DNA of 64,000 nt from Agrypnia vestita (taxonomy: Eukaryota; Arthropoda; Insecta; Trichoptera; Phryganeidae): the NCBI GenBank assembly GCA_016648135.1, contig JADDOH010023030.1, forward strand, positions 1 to 64,000, given 5' to 3'. Both the position numbers and the translations under genes were made by a program. This document shows, one piece after another, positions 21,691 to 31,951 of this stretch (its first letter is position 1; each line of letters opens with the position of its first letter). The notes below the pieces were generated by a model that was given only the letters and a program-made list of their open reading frames with translations, was not told the origin of the DNA and ran no database searches.

Positions 21691-22982
21691 CGAAGACGGT
21701 CCAATAAGTACTTAGCATCACCGCCCGATGGCGCCACTATCGCAAGAGAAATTTACTATCGTGTAGTACATACTCGTAGACGTCTATTGTCAAAATTTCA
21801 GCTGAATCGGTCTCGTAGTTTTGTTTTGACCGCGTGTGGAAGCGGGCGTGTCTGCGGATTTTATAAAAATGGAAAAAGAGCAATATCGGTCGGTGATTCG
21901 ATTCTTGTTTTTGAAAAGGAAATCGCGCAGCGAAATCAAAGATCGCTTGGATGCTGTGTACGGTGACTCTTCTCCTTTGATGGCGACCGTCAAAAATTGG
22001 TTTAACGAGTTTCAACGTGGTCGCACATCGGTTTTTGATGAGCCATGCCCAGGTGCCTCGAAAACGGCTACCACGGAGGATAACATAACAAAAATCCACG
22101 ATCTCGTATTGACAGACCGCTGATTGAAGGTGCGCAAGATAGCTGAGAAAGTAGGCATCTCAAAAGACCGCGTGGGTCATTTCCTACATGGAATTTTGGG
22201 CATGAGAAAGCTGTCGGCGCGATGGGTGCCGCGTTTGCTCACTCCGGACAACAAACGAAACCGTGAGACCACTTCAGAGCAGTGTTTGACGCTGTTTAAG
22301 CGCAATCCGAAGGAGTTTCTGCATCGTTTCGTGACCGTCGACAAAACATGGATCCACTGATACACACCAGAGACCAAGGAACAGTCGAAACAGTGGACTT
22401 CACCCGGCGAACGTGCTCCGAAGAAGGCGAAGACTGTCCTATCGGCCGGAAACGTGATGGCCACCGTTTTTTGGGATTCACAAGGTGTGATCTACATCGA
22501 CAACCTGGAGAAGGGAAAAACGATCACAGGGCTGTATTATGCCGAATTGTTGGGCTGATTCGACGCCAAATTGCAGAAAAAATGGCTCCGTTTGGCGAAG
22601 AAAAAAGTGCTCTTCCACCATGACAACGCACCGGCTCACACCTCCGCCCTCGCCACGGCCAAATTGGTCGAATTGGGCTACGAACTGCTGCCCCATCCCC
22701 CGTATTCTCCAGATCTGGTCCCGTGCGACTTCTTTTTGTTTTCAAACTTGAAAAAGTCACTCGCCGAGCAGAAATTTGAGTCGAATGAGGAGGTCATCGC
22801 CGCCACGGAGGCCTACTTTGCAGACCTCGAGAAATCATATTTTTTAGACGGGTTAAAGAAATTGGAGCTTCGCTGGGTCAAGTGTGTCGAGCTAAAAGGA
22901 GATTACTTTGAGAAATAAATCGCCACTTTTCCAAAATTTTCGATTTTCTTTTGGAGGCTAAGTACTTATTGGACCGCCTTCG
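21691..22982 (+). mobile_element. Full-length but inactive mariner (1292 bp)
   Basis: The ends are 26-bp inverted repeats with one difference, starting CGAAGACGGTCCAATAAGTA on the left and CGAAGGCGGTCCAATAAGTA read from the right. Flanking TA duplications are at 21689-21690 and 22983-22984. The transposase inside carries three stops. It is a different mariner subfamily from the element at 13805. Confidence 0.95.
21869..22918 (+). pseudogene. mariner transposase with three in-frame stops
   Basis: One frame of 349 codons from MEKEQYRS to the terminal TAA, interrupted by TGA at 22121-22123, 22358-22360 and 22556-22558 and by no frameshift. The helix-turn-helix region, RWVPRLL, the first catalytic aspartate (TVDKTW), LFHHDNAPAHT and YSPDLVPCDFFLF are all present. 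The residue after the first aspartate is lysine where the family has glutamate. At least two stops (22121 and 22556) fit a CGA to TGA change, the signature of cytosine deamination at CpG. The sequence is irritans-like. It encodes no working enzyme. Confidence 0.95.
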
Positions 22983-22984
22983 TA

Positions 22985-23349
22985 TTGATCGGGCTCCATC
23001 ATAACGTCATATGATGGAGCAAATTGTACTAGGTCACAAATTATTGGCACTTAAATTCTAACCTGCCTGTAAGTGCGATTTTAATTTATTTATGTTTCAC
23101 ACCAGCCAAGCTTTTACAAATGGTGATATAGAATCTATTTAAATTGATATTATATATAATAATAATAATAATAAAAAAAGAAAATAAATAAAAAAAACTG
23201 ATTATGTCGCTAGACCTATAAACTGAAGTAAATTTTATATCAGTCTTTCCTATACGAGAAGTTTTAAGTAGTTTATGTTAATCTCAAGATTAAGGTATTC
23301 ACGTTCAAATATAGTTTGTTATTTAAATCTATCTTAAAGCCTAGGAAAA
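22985..23349. other. No gene recognised
   Basis: AT-rich DNA with an AATAAT/AAAT low-complexity run at 23150-23200. Confidence 0.5.
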
Positions 23350-24250
23350 AACTTCGATAAATATGATAAAATTTTAAAACCTACCTTCCATGTTATTGTG
23401 TTTATTATAGATAATCCATTCACATTCCAATTTAGTTTTTTTAACATAATTTCTCTCAAATCCTAGCAACAAACTTTGATCAATCTGGAGGCAAATTCAA
23501 ACTGACCTTTGGTGCAACTTTGTGTTATTTTAGATTATCTCCCTTACCTTCAAAATAGTTTTTATTTACAATTCTTCTGACATTTAAAACATTAGCTTTT
23601 GACAAAAGGAGAGAGATCTACGGTGCTTTTGATCCAGCTCCATTATACAAATTTAGTTCCATTTAAAATTGTCTACTTTCAACAAAAAAATATAGATTTT
23701 ATTATAATTCTTCTGAAATTTTAAACACTAGCTTTTGTCGAAATGAGCGAAATCTAAAGGCTTTTGATCCACCTCCTTATGCAAAGTTGGTTTCGTTACA
23801 ATCTACCCTATACTAGGATACTAGGACCCCAACTTGCATTAACTTATATGGAATTTTAAATTAACCTTATCTGCAGCAGATGAGTTTATTGTTCAAGTCA
23901 ATAGAGTTTTAATACATCGAATTGGGCCTACAATTACAGGATCAATTTGTGATGCTATTCCATTTTTCATTGTTATTTTTATAATTTATATTATTTCTAA
24001 AACCTTAGCTTCTTACGAAAAAGTTTAAGATAGTGTTCTACTTTTACAACGTTGATTTTATCATTATTTCATTTATTTCTCAAGCCCCAGCTTCCTCAGC
24101 AGACGGAGATATTAAAATTTTCACTGTTATTTTAATTGTTATTCACTCTCAAGCATCAGCTACTTTCTATGAAGTTTGACACAGTATTCTGCTTTTAAAA
24201 TGCTATTTTTATAACTTATTTATTTATCGAACCTCAGCTTCTTCCTACGA
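23350..24250. repeat. Degenerate tandem repeat region
   Basis: Similar blocks recur. TTCTTCTGACATTTAAAACA (near 23571) and TTCTTCTGAAATTTTAAACA (near 23706) start two related ~135-bp units, both continuing TAGCTTTTG and then CTTTTGATCCA. Downstream, variants of CCTCAGCTTCTTCCTACGAA recur near 24000, 24085, 24150 and 24235. The units are too diverged for exact boundaries. Confidence 0.45.
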
Positions 24251-24480
24251 AGGTTAAGATGTTATCTTCATCTTCTTGTTCAGTTGCAATGTTCGGTCAC
24301 CTCGTGAGTCACAATAAATTATGACTTAATCCCATGACTGGACATACTTAGTTTTACTGTAATTCCCGCATGAACTGATCCCTGGAGAAAACAAATTCCT
24401 TGAGCGAACGATTTCCACGCCCACCCTGAGCTAGTTGGTGAACAGCGAGGAACTCGGAGTGCATTCAGCAGGACATCAGG

Positions 24481-24513
24481 TCCTGGATGAAGGCCCCCCG
24501 ATTTCATCCAGGA
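24481..24513. repeat. Short hairpin
   Basis: TCCTGGATGAA pairs with TTCATCCAGGA around an 11-nt C-rich loop. No other context is evident. Confidence 0.6.
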
Positions 24514-24910
24514 ATGCAATTGCAATGTATATGTTAAGTAGCTAAATAACGTAACAAGCTTTCAATTCACACACACATTTTCTGATTTTATTAATATTGT
24601 TTATCTTTTTTTTTAAATTTAGTTCTCTAGCCTTATTCCGAAGAGATGATAAACTTTTAAAAAGGTTCGACGTCGGATATGCCGTAAACTGGGGGATTCT
24701 CAGTCGAACCCCGGCAACCGACCGTTGGGTGCCCCGTATCACTTCACATCCTAGTAATTTTCGTTCCTCTCATTCCCCCACTGTACATACAACACTTGTG
24801 TAATATGGGTTTTATCCTAACACGAACTATTCTGGATCACGGAATAAAATGAAAACTTTTTCGAAGTTTACTCTGTCCTGGCGAAGAGCTGCGATTCAAA
24901 AATTATGATA

Positions 24911-25078
24911 TTTTAAAAAAATTAACCGCTTCAACATGCCATGGCCCAAGTACTGAAATACAATTATCCAATTACTGACACATCACAAAAACACCAAGCT
25001 TGAGTACTCAACGGGAATCGAACCCGGAACCCCTGGTGCGAGAAGCCAGTCTCATGTCCACTGGATTACGAAGGCCGT
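24911..25078 (-). repeat. tRNA-derived SINE, copy 2
   Basis: On the minus strand the head runs from GGCCTTCGTAATCCAGTGG to the B box GGTTCGATTCC, followed by GTGTTTTTGTGATG and TTGAAGCG, in the same order as copy 1 at 9313. The anticodon-arm region has changed from copy 1, consistent with old divergence. Confidence 0.8.
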
Positions 25079-27369
25079 TTTTTGGTTTTTGTCATTTTGC
25101 GTTGGTCCATTGCTGCTCTGTTTCTCGAAAAAATGTGAAATTAAAAAATTCCGAAGTGTTTTTTTTTATTTAATTGCATTTGTGGATCCCGAGCCATACA
25201 TAAAATTGGTATGAATACCAATTAGTCAATATTTAATGTTCTGTTAAGATCCATCTTCATCAATATATTATTCTTTATGAAATATTTAGGCGTAATGTCA
25301 ATGGTAGGGGAAAAATCAAACGGGACTTAACCTATTTAAAACTCCTTTATGCCGGTAGCAAAAAGACATATCATAGATAGATTATAAGACAGCAAAGATA
25401 TACCTATTAGATTATAATTTTTAATAGTTTACAAATTTTGTGTGGTATAAAGTACTATCACAAAGTAAGTTATTATCGTATTAATGGTACGGGGAAATGA
25501 CTTCCTGTCTTGAATTAGTCAACAGATCGTTAAAATGACAATTGATCAAATTATGAACACGCTATTTTGTCGAACCATAAAAATGAAAATAAGCAGTGGT
25601 GCGAGGCCACACAGGTAGAAATATCTCAATCTTCTCACTAATTAAGACATCAGCCGTAGGAAAGCCAAAGAAGTAGTCCGACAAATAGCAAATCTAAATA
25701 ATAAAACCAAGAATAAATTGAAAGAATCAGCCGGGTGCGCGGGACACAGGTATGTAAGAGATTTACTCAGCACTGGAAATATGCGAAATGAAAAAGAAGA
25801 TGAAGACAATAAGTTTTAAACAATATATTTATATGTATCGTATGTTCTGAGAACACAATACCTACTGGATTTTGTCCACAGAGGGATAATTATTAACTAA
25901 GAATATAAGAGTCTCACAGATAAGGAGCGTGTATGGAAGTCTTTTGTTAAGGATGGCCCAGGGCTTACGACCTGTATTATAATCTATCTTTATTAAGAAA
26001 AATATTTAAATAATGCGTCTGAAATTCAATGGATCTGTTAGCCCTATTTCATATAAATTATCTATAATTTCATTTATTAATTTGTTACTCAACTGGTATT
26101 GTAAGCCGGAACGTAACTTGTTTCTCTTTTGCTGACCTGTCAAGTGCAGTTGGTGTATTAGTAATAACGCAAAGGATTTGACGATGTCACTTTTTTTTTT
26201 ACCTGATACAGAAATTTTCTGCGGCGACGAGTTATTTTATATAGGCATTGGCCGGTAACTACATCTCTTTCAGACATTGCTAACAGTTACACTTTATCTC
26301 ACACAGCCTCGTTGAAGCGCTATTAGTGTTATCTATACACTAAGTATCCTTTCAGTTATTGCTATTGTTTTTGCCTCCTTGTTTTGTAACAATGTGTCGT
26401 TTAAATTATGAATAATTATTATATCTGCGCACTGTATATTTGATTGTACGTAAAATGTCTGAATCATTAATTACTATACCTACTATACTGGGTATCTTGT
26501 CTTCTATATCAGATCACAAATTATTGATTTTTTATTATACTTTTTAAGTAAAACTGCTGTGCAGTTTGGCATATGTTTAATGTAATAAATATTTTTAAAA
26601 AAATAAATTAAGACTGTAAAAAAAAAAAAAAAAACGAAAAATAAGTGCATTGAATTTTTACGGAGGTTGCATCACGAGACCCTTCGCAATAGGTGCAAAA
26701 GAATTTCTAACGAAGTCTACCTAAAATCAAACGATGCATATCAGAATCATCCATTATCATTGATTACTTGAAAATATTTTGTATTTACTTCCGAATTTAG
26801 TTCAAGGATTGATGGGTAGTTTTGTATGTAACCGTACTACTTTATAGTATATTTTGAATGATGTCACCATGTATATCCGACCAGCGATGTTTTTGTACTT
26901 TGTTCACCTACGTAATGTCTACTAGGCCAAGTGATGTAATCATCCGCGATTGTCACACCTCGTCAATCTGAAAATGTGGTATGTCACGGCCATGTTAAGC
27001 ATGTAACTAATACTAAAAATATGCACAAATACACAGATGCAATAAGAGATTAAATAAATGCATTTAGCACCTAAAAATATTTTCATTGACATATTTTTAA
27101 ACGCGACATTGAAAAACGTTAAAAAATATATTTTAGTGAACCTGTTATTATTATTATTAACTAAAGGGAATTCCGATAGATTAAATAAATTATAAAAGTC
27201 GACCTAAGATCAATAGTTTAATTTAATAGATTAATTTAATCCACGCTAACGTAGATCAATAGGTTTAATAGATCACTCATATATAACATGATCATGCTCA
27301 TTCTCATATTTTGTTATTTATTTAAAATGAGTGAGTAAAGGAAAGTTAGCGACAAGGCTATCCACCTGT
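25079..27369. other. Mostly no gene recognised
   Basis: AT-rich DNA. A poly-A run lies at 26616-26635. One unidentified open frame lies at 25646-25819. Confidence 0.5.
25646..25819 (+). other. Unidentified open frame without a start codon
   Basis: Open from just after a TAA (25643-25645) to TAA at 25817-25819, 57 codons, beginning DISRRKAKEVVRQIANLNNK and ending EKEDEDNKF. It is rich in charged residues with few AT-driven codons, unlike the surrounding DNA. It might be a last exon or a transposon fragment. I do not recognise it. Confidence 0.3.
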
Positions 27370-27782
27370 CATGTCACAGTCCCCACGGTGGCGCAATAGG
27401 AGGATAGAATACCGGATTGGTGTATGGAATATTAGAGGAGGAATGGAAAGGAAAACGAATGATATGTGTGAGAGCACGAAGAATAAATGTTTAGAGGTAC
27501 TGTGTGTGAGAGTATGAAGAAGGGAAGTAGAGAGATGGAACACAATGACCTGCTCGTGCTGTGATCGGGAGTCCCAGAGGCAGAACAAGCATGCCAGGGT
27601 GTTGAAACGCTGCTTTCTGAATGAATGGTCGAATGCATGAAAGAATATGGATTCGTTAGTGCCAGGCTCATGTGGATGGATCCGTTTCAAAATTGGGATC
27701 ACTGGGGTAATTCTTATTGTAGGTTATGCCCCTGTAAACTCGGATAAAGACGAGGTGAAAGTTGAGTTTTGGACGAGTGTAA

Positions 27783-28492
27783 AGGTACAGATTCACATGC
27801 TTATTCAGTGGCATGCTAATGAGCATTCCACTAATAAGCATGCCCTAACAACTGTACACACTTGCTCATTACTGGCATGCTTATTAGTGGCATGCTCATA
27901 AATAAGCATGCCCAAAGCTTACAATCAAACACACATGCTTATTAGTGGCATACTCTTGTCATAGAATAGAGACGCTCTAGTTCAAAATGGAAACTTTGCA
28001 AACTGAAATAGAAAATTCAAGTGAACCAATAAATCAAAAAAGTTCCCGAGTTTCCATCCGCACATTTTTGATTTTAGATTTTATAATTTTTATTGTAAGA
28101 TTTGAATCATTCATGCCTATTAATAAAGTTTCATAAACATTATTTCTCACTATATTATTTTTACACAACGGTGACCGAGTATTCCACAGACATTCGTGAT
28201 TCCTATAATAAGTCACGAAAAGTAATGTTTTATCATCTCCCCAACGCGCCATATTCGTTTCATCTGTCGCGGACTGAGAAGATCGCATTGATAATACTAG
28301 CCGCGAATAACATAAGCATGCTCATAATAAGCAAGCCTGTTTACACGTGCTCCAAAAATACCCCTTCTCTATGGTGAATGACAGTGTCATGCTCAAAAAT
28401 GCGTACACACATGCCACTAATAAGCAAGGCCTAAAGAAGGTCGATACTGCGCATGCTCACTTGCCACTAAATAAGCATGTGTATCTGTAGCT
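27783..28492. mobile_element. PIF/Harbinger-type element with MADF fragment (710 bp)
   Basis: Flanked by TAA on both sides (27780-27782 and 28493-28495), the target type of PIF/Harbinger. The ends are inverted repeats: AGGTACAGATTCACATGC at left, AGCTACAGATACACATGC read from the right, continuing TTATT-AGTGGCA. Removing the element plus one TAA restores the LINE frame exactly (FWTSVRDVINIK), so the boundaries are secure. Both flanks hold many variants of ACTAATAAGCATGCC in both orientations. The middle carries a minus-strand MADF-like fragment and no transposase. Confidence 0.85.
28034..28288 (-). pseudogene. MADF-domain fragment of a Harbinger accessory protein
   Basis: An 84-codon frame with MARWGDDKTLLFVTYYRNH, ECLWNTRSPLCKNN, and a following helix ending IKSKIKNVR. 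The spaced LF-x3-YRNHxCLW, N and R pattern fits the MADF (Adf-1-type Myb/SANT) DNA-binding fold. Drosophila PIF/Harbinger elements encode a MADF accessory protein beside the transposase, so its presence inside a TAA-flanked element is coherent. The frame stops right after the third helix, and no BESS motif or transposase follows. It is likely a captured 5' exon left after internal deletion. Confidence 0.6.
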
Positions 28493-29911
28493 TAAGAGAT
28501 GTCATAAATATAAAAGGCGACAGCGAAGACTGGAACTCGAAGAGATGGCTTCGAGTCCGTCTTGGTATATTTGGGGATGGAAGGACGAATGAAAATGGCA
28601 ATAGTTTGCTTGAAGTGTATTTGGAATGGAATCTATTTGTATCCAATACCTTTTTCGAACACAAAGGAATCCACCAATATACATGGGAAAGAGGAAATGT
28701 AAGGCCCATGATCGATTTCGTTGTAGTAGACTCTAGATTGAGGTCCGCTACTGTTAACACCAGGGTGTTCCGGGGTGCTGAAATTGAAACGGATCACTTT
28801 CTTGTAGTATCGAGAGTGAATCTGTTTCATGGATGGCGATCTAAGAAGAAAACAGTGGTAGCCCCGACTAGGGTCAAAATGGAAAAATTACAGGAGAGGG
28901 ATGTAAGAGAAAATTTTGGAATAAAAACCGTTGAAAGGTTAAATGAATAGGGTAAGTTCTTAATATTGATAGTGCATGGGAACACATCAAAGAGAGCCTG
29001 TGTGAGTCAGCCAAAGAAGTGTGCGGTGTGACCGTCCAGGGGAGAAAGAAAGGAGATGCATGGTGGGATGATAAGATTAGAGAACTTGTGAATGCGAAGA
29101 AAAAAGCGTGGTGTAACCTCTTGGCAACGAAGAATGGTCATGTGAATAGATACATGCTTGCAAAGGATTTGTACGCTGTATGTAAGAGAAAAGTAAAGCA
29201 CGAAGTGAAAGAAAGAAAGGAGCGTTTGAGGAAGGACGAGGGACTAAAATTGACTCAGAACTTCCAAGAGAATATCAAGGTCTTTTGGTAGGATGTTAAA
29301 AAGTCTCGAAATGGCACGCAAAGAGGTAGTGTGAAAGCTTAGGAATGAAAATGAAATAAAGATAGATGATTATGAAGAAATGTATGAGTGCAACGGGAAT
29401 GCGAGTGAGGATTTCTTTGAGGCGTCCAGTGGATTTATGAACGGTGGCGATTGTGTGAATGAGATAACTGTGGAAGAAATTAAAAGGGCGTTGAAGCACA
29501 TGAAGAATGGCAAGGCTGTGGTTAATGTTGCTGCCGAATACATTAAGGGTTGTGGCCCAGTAATTCTCACGTGGCTTCATAGACTCTATTAACAATGTTT
29601 AGAGAACAGCCGTACTCCAATGGATTGGAAAAGAGCCTCTATGCAAAGGAAAAGGGTCGCGAATGGACCACGCAAGCTATTGGGCCATTAACCTATTGAG
29701 TTCTCTTGGCAAACTGTATGCGAGAATTTTGATATAAAGAGTGAGAATGACAACAAAAGGAAAGGTGTGGGATATACAAGGAGCGTTCATGGGTGGAAGA
29801 GAATGCATGGACCAGATTTTCTCACTGTGCCAGATGACGGAAAAGTTTTTGGCAAAAAACCGAAAAACTTTGTGTGTTTATGGATCTCCAAAAAGCGTAT
29901 GACATAATGAT

Positions 29912-30590
29912 ATGTAACTTAATTTAGTACCTGTAAAGCGCCCTTGAAGCGTCTCTTACGCAAAAATGGCGATATATAAATTAACATAAACATAAACATT
30001 AATTTAATATTTAACTTGTTCCAAGCGCTTATTTCTATTCTTATTTATCTGTTTTGACCAGCGTCACTTCAACTTTAGCTGAAGGTATACATGTATTGCT
30101 GTAGGTATACATCGTATGCTCTTGTAGTTTTAAATTTAACAATAAATATATTTAATTAGATTCGGTGTTGTGACGTAGATATCCGCCGTCGCCGACGGCA
30201 AAAAAGGGGACCGCCGGGTGAGGGACGCCTGCGCCGTGACGGCCGCGGCGACCAATTTAGGATAATTACACAGTGCCGAGTGCCGATGGGTATTGTCACG
30301 CTAGTTGGCGGCGAGCGCTCTTACACTGATATCACAAATGTTTCAACTTATTTCGTTTTGCGATGATTTAACACTGGTTATTCTAGCACTAGTAAAAAAT
30401 AACTCACAGCGCTGATTTTGCGAGTTATGAAAAACTAACAACGTTTTGATTTTATGTTGTATTGAATATTATTAATTTGAATAAATCTTTTTTACAAAAT
30501 TTCTTACTATCGATTGAAAATTATCAATTTAAATCGTATACGACTGACGTTTGCAACTATATATCTATATTTATATATATATATTACAAC
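29912..30590. other. Insert between LINE copies B and C
   Basis: No open frame. The sequence ACATAATGA occurs at both borders (29903-29911 and 30590-30598). A GC-rich patch at 30180-30310 contains CCGCCGTCGCCGACGG and GACGGCCGCGGCG. The ends read TGTAAC (29914) and TTACA (30585-30589), reminiscent of an LTR, but no LTR protein is nearby. Identity is unknown. Confidence 0.4.
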
Positions 30591-31560
30591 ATAATGAGAA
30601 GGGTATGGAAGAGCTCGATATTGATAGTGCATGGAAACACATCAAAGAGAGCCTGTATGAGTCGGCCAAGGAAGTGTGCGGTGTGACCATCCAAGGAAGG
30701 AAGAAAGGAGATGCATGGTGGGATGATGAGATTAGAGATCTTGTAAATAGAAGAAAAAAGCGCGGTGCGACTTCTTGGCAATGAAGAATGGAGATGTGAA
30801 TGGATATACTCTAGCAAAGGATTTATATGATGTATGTAAGAGAAAAGTAAAGCACGGAGTGAAAGAAAGAAAGGAGCGTTTGAGGAAGGACGAGGGACTT
30901 AAGTTGACTCAGAACTTTCAAGAGAATATCAAGTTCTTTTGGAAGGAAGTTAAAAAGTCTCGAAGTGACACGAAAGGAGGTAGTGTGAATGCTATAATGT
31001 CAAAGAATGGAAAGATGCTTAGGAAAGAAAACGAAATAAAAGATAGATGGAAGGAATTTTTTGAAGAAATGTATGAGAGTAATGGGAATGTGAATGATGA
31101 TTCCTTTGAGGCGTCCAATGGATGTATGAATGGTAAAGACAGTGTGAATGAAATAACTGTGAAAGAAAACAAAAGGGCATTGAAGCACATGAAGAATGGC
31201 AAGGCTGTGGGTTACGACAATGTTGCTGCCGAGTACATTAAGAGTGGTGGTCCAGTAATACTCACGTGGCTTCATAGACTCTTCAATCAATGTTTAGAGG
31301 GCAGCTACACTCCTAAGGATTGGAAAAGAGCTGTTATCATGCCTCTATATAAAGGAAAAGGGTCGCGAATGGACTGCGCGAACTATCGGGCCATTAGCCT
31401 ATTGAGCTCTGTTGGCAAACTGTATGCGAGAATTTTGATAGAAAGAGTGAGGTTGACAACGAAATAAAAAGTGTGGGATGTACAAGGAGCTTTCATGAGT
31501 GGAAGAGGATACATGGACCAGATTTTCTCACTGCGCAGAACAGCAGAAATGATTCCATAA
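30591..31560 (+). pseudogene. LINE copy C (endonuclease linker and reverse transcriptase part)
   Basis: Very similar to copy B over KKGDAWWDDEIR, KRKVKHGVKERKERLRKDEG and ALKHMKNGKAVGYDNVAAEY, and it extends further into the reverse transcriptase: YTPKDWKRAVIMPLYKGKG, NYRAISLLSSVGKLYARIL. A frameshift near 30780 splits it, a stop lies at 31465, and it is lost soon after 31550. It starts downstream of the endonuclease, so it is 5'-truncated. Long uninterrupted frames make it younger than copy A. Confidence 0.85.
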
Positions 31561-31764
31561 GAATACCAAATACCTGAACTAATATCTTAGAGACAAACAC
31601 ATGTAATACTGCAATTCCTGAAAAAAACCCAACTTTGAAAATTAACCCACAAAATTCAACAATAATAGAAAAACCTATTAGTAAAGTAATTACCCGTTCC
31701 CAAAGTCAGCTATTAAACAAATAAATAAAAATCAATAATTTTTACCACCAATCAGGATTTTTAA
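31561..31764. other. No gene recognised
   Basis: A-rich spacer after LINE copy C. Confidence 0.5.
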
Positions 31765-31951
31765 TTCACTTTTGTTCTGGCTCTTGCCCCGAACAGTCGG
31801 GTTTACTCGTCCAGTTTTGGGCAGGACTCAAAATAAGAGGCCCTTGAGAATGAGCAGTGCTACCTGTTCGAAACGTCGGGAATTTAACTTTTCAGGACTG
31901 TTTGACGCGGGTTCCCCCAGAAAGTTGTTCGTCATATATATATATATATAT
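31765..31951 (+). repeat. Dispersed repeat family B, copy 2
   Basis: The body matches 4864-5045. The core at 31843-31879 is CTTGAGAAT, stem GAGCAG (31852-31857) with CTGTTC (31864-31869), then GAAACGTCGG. The 3' block GACGCGGGTTCCCCCAG is followed by (TA)n at 31934-31951. Confidence 0.7.

Larger units (their letters stand above)
27370..29911 (+). pseudogene. LINE copy B, split by a Harbinger element
   Basis: The endonuclease begins RIGVWNIRGGMERK at about 27395 and runs, with frameshifts, to GVILIVGYAPVNSDKDE and FWTSV at 27780. After the Harbinger insertion it resumes RDVINIKG and continues LEWNLFVSNTFFEHKGIHQ and IDFVVVDSRLR, then KKGDAWWDDKIRELV, then NEITVEEIKRALKHMKNGKA of the reverse transcriptase. 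It ends abruptly at MDLQKAYD (29911). Stops occur at 28948, 29289 and 29590, and a short deletion lies near 29340. It belongs to the same family as copies A (15495) and C (30591). It is dead. Confidence 0.88.

Noticed and set aside
29912..30590. Solo LTR
   Set aside because: TG...CA-like ends and a 9-bp border repeat are suggestive, but the duplication is too long for a typical LTR element, one copy is offset by two bases and no second copy is in the window.
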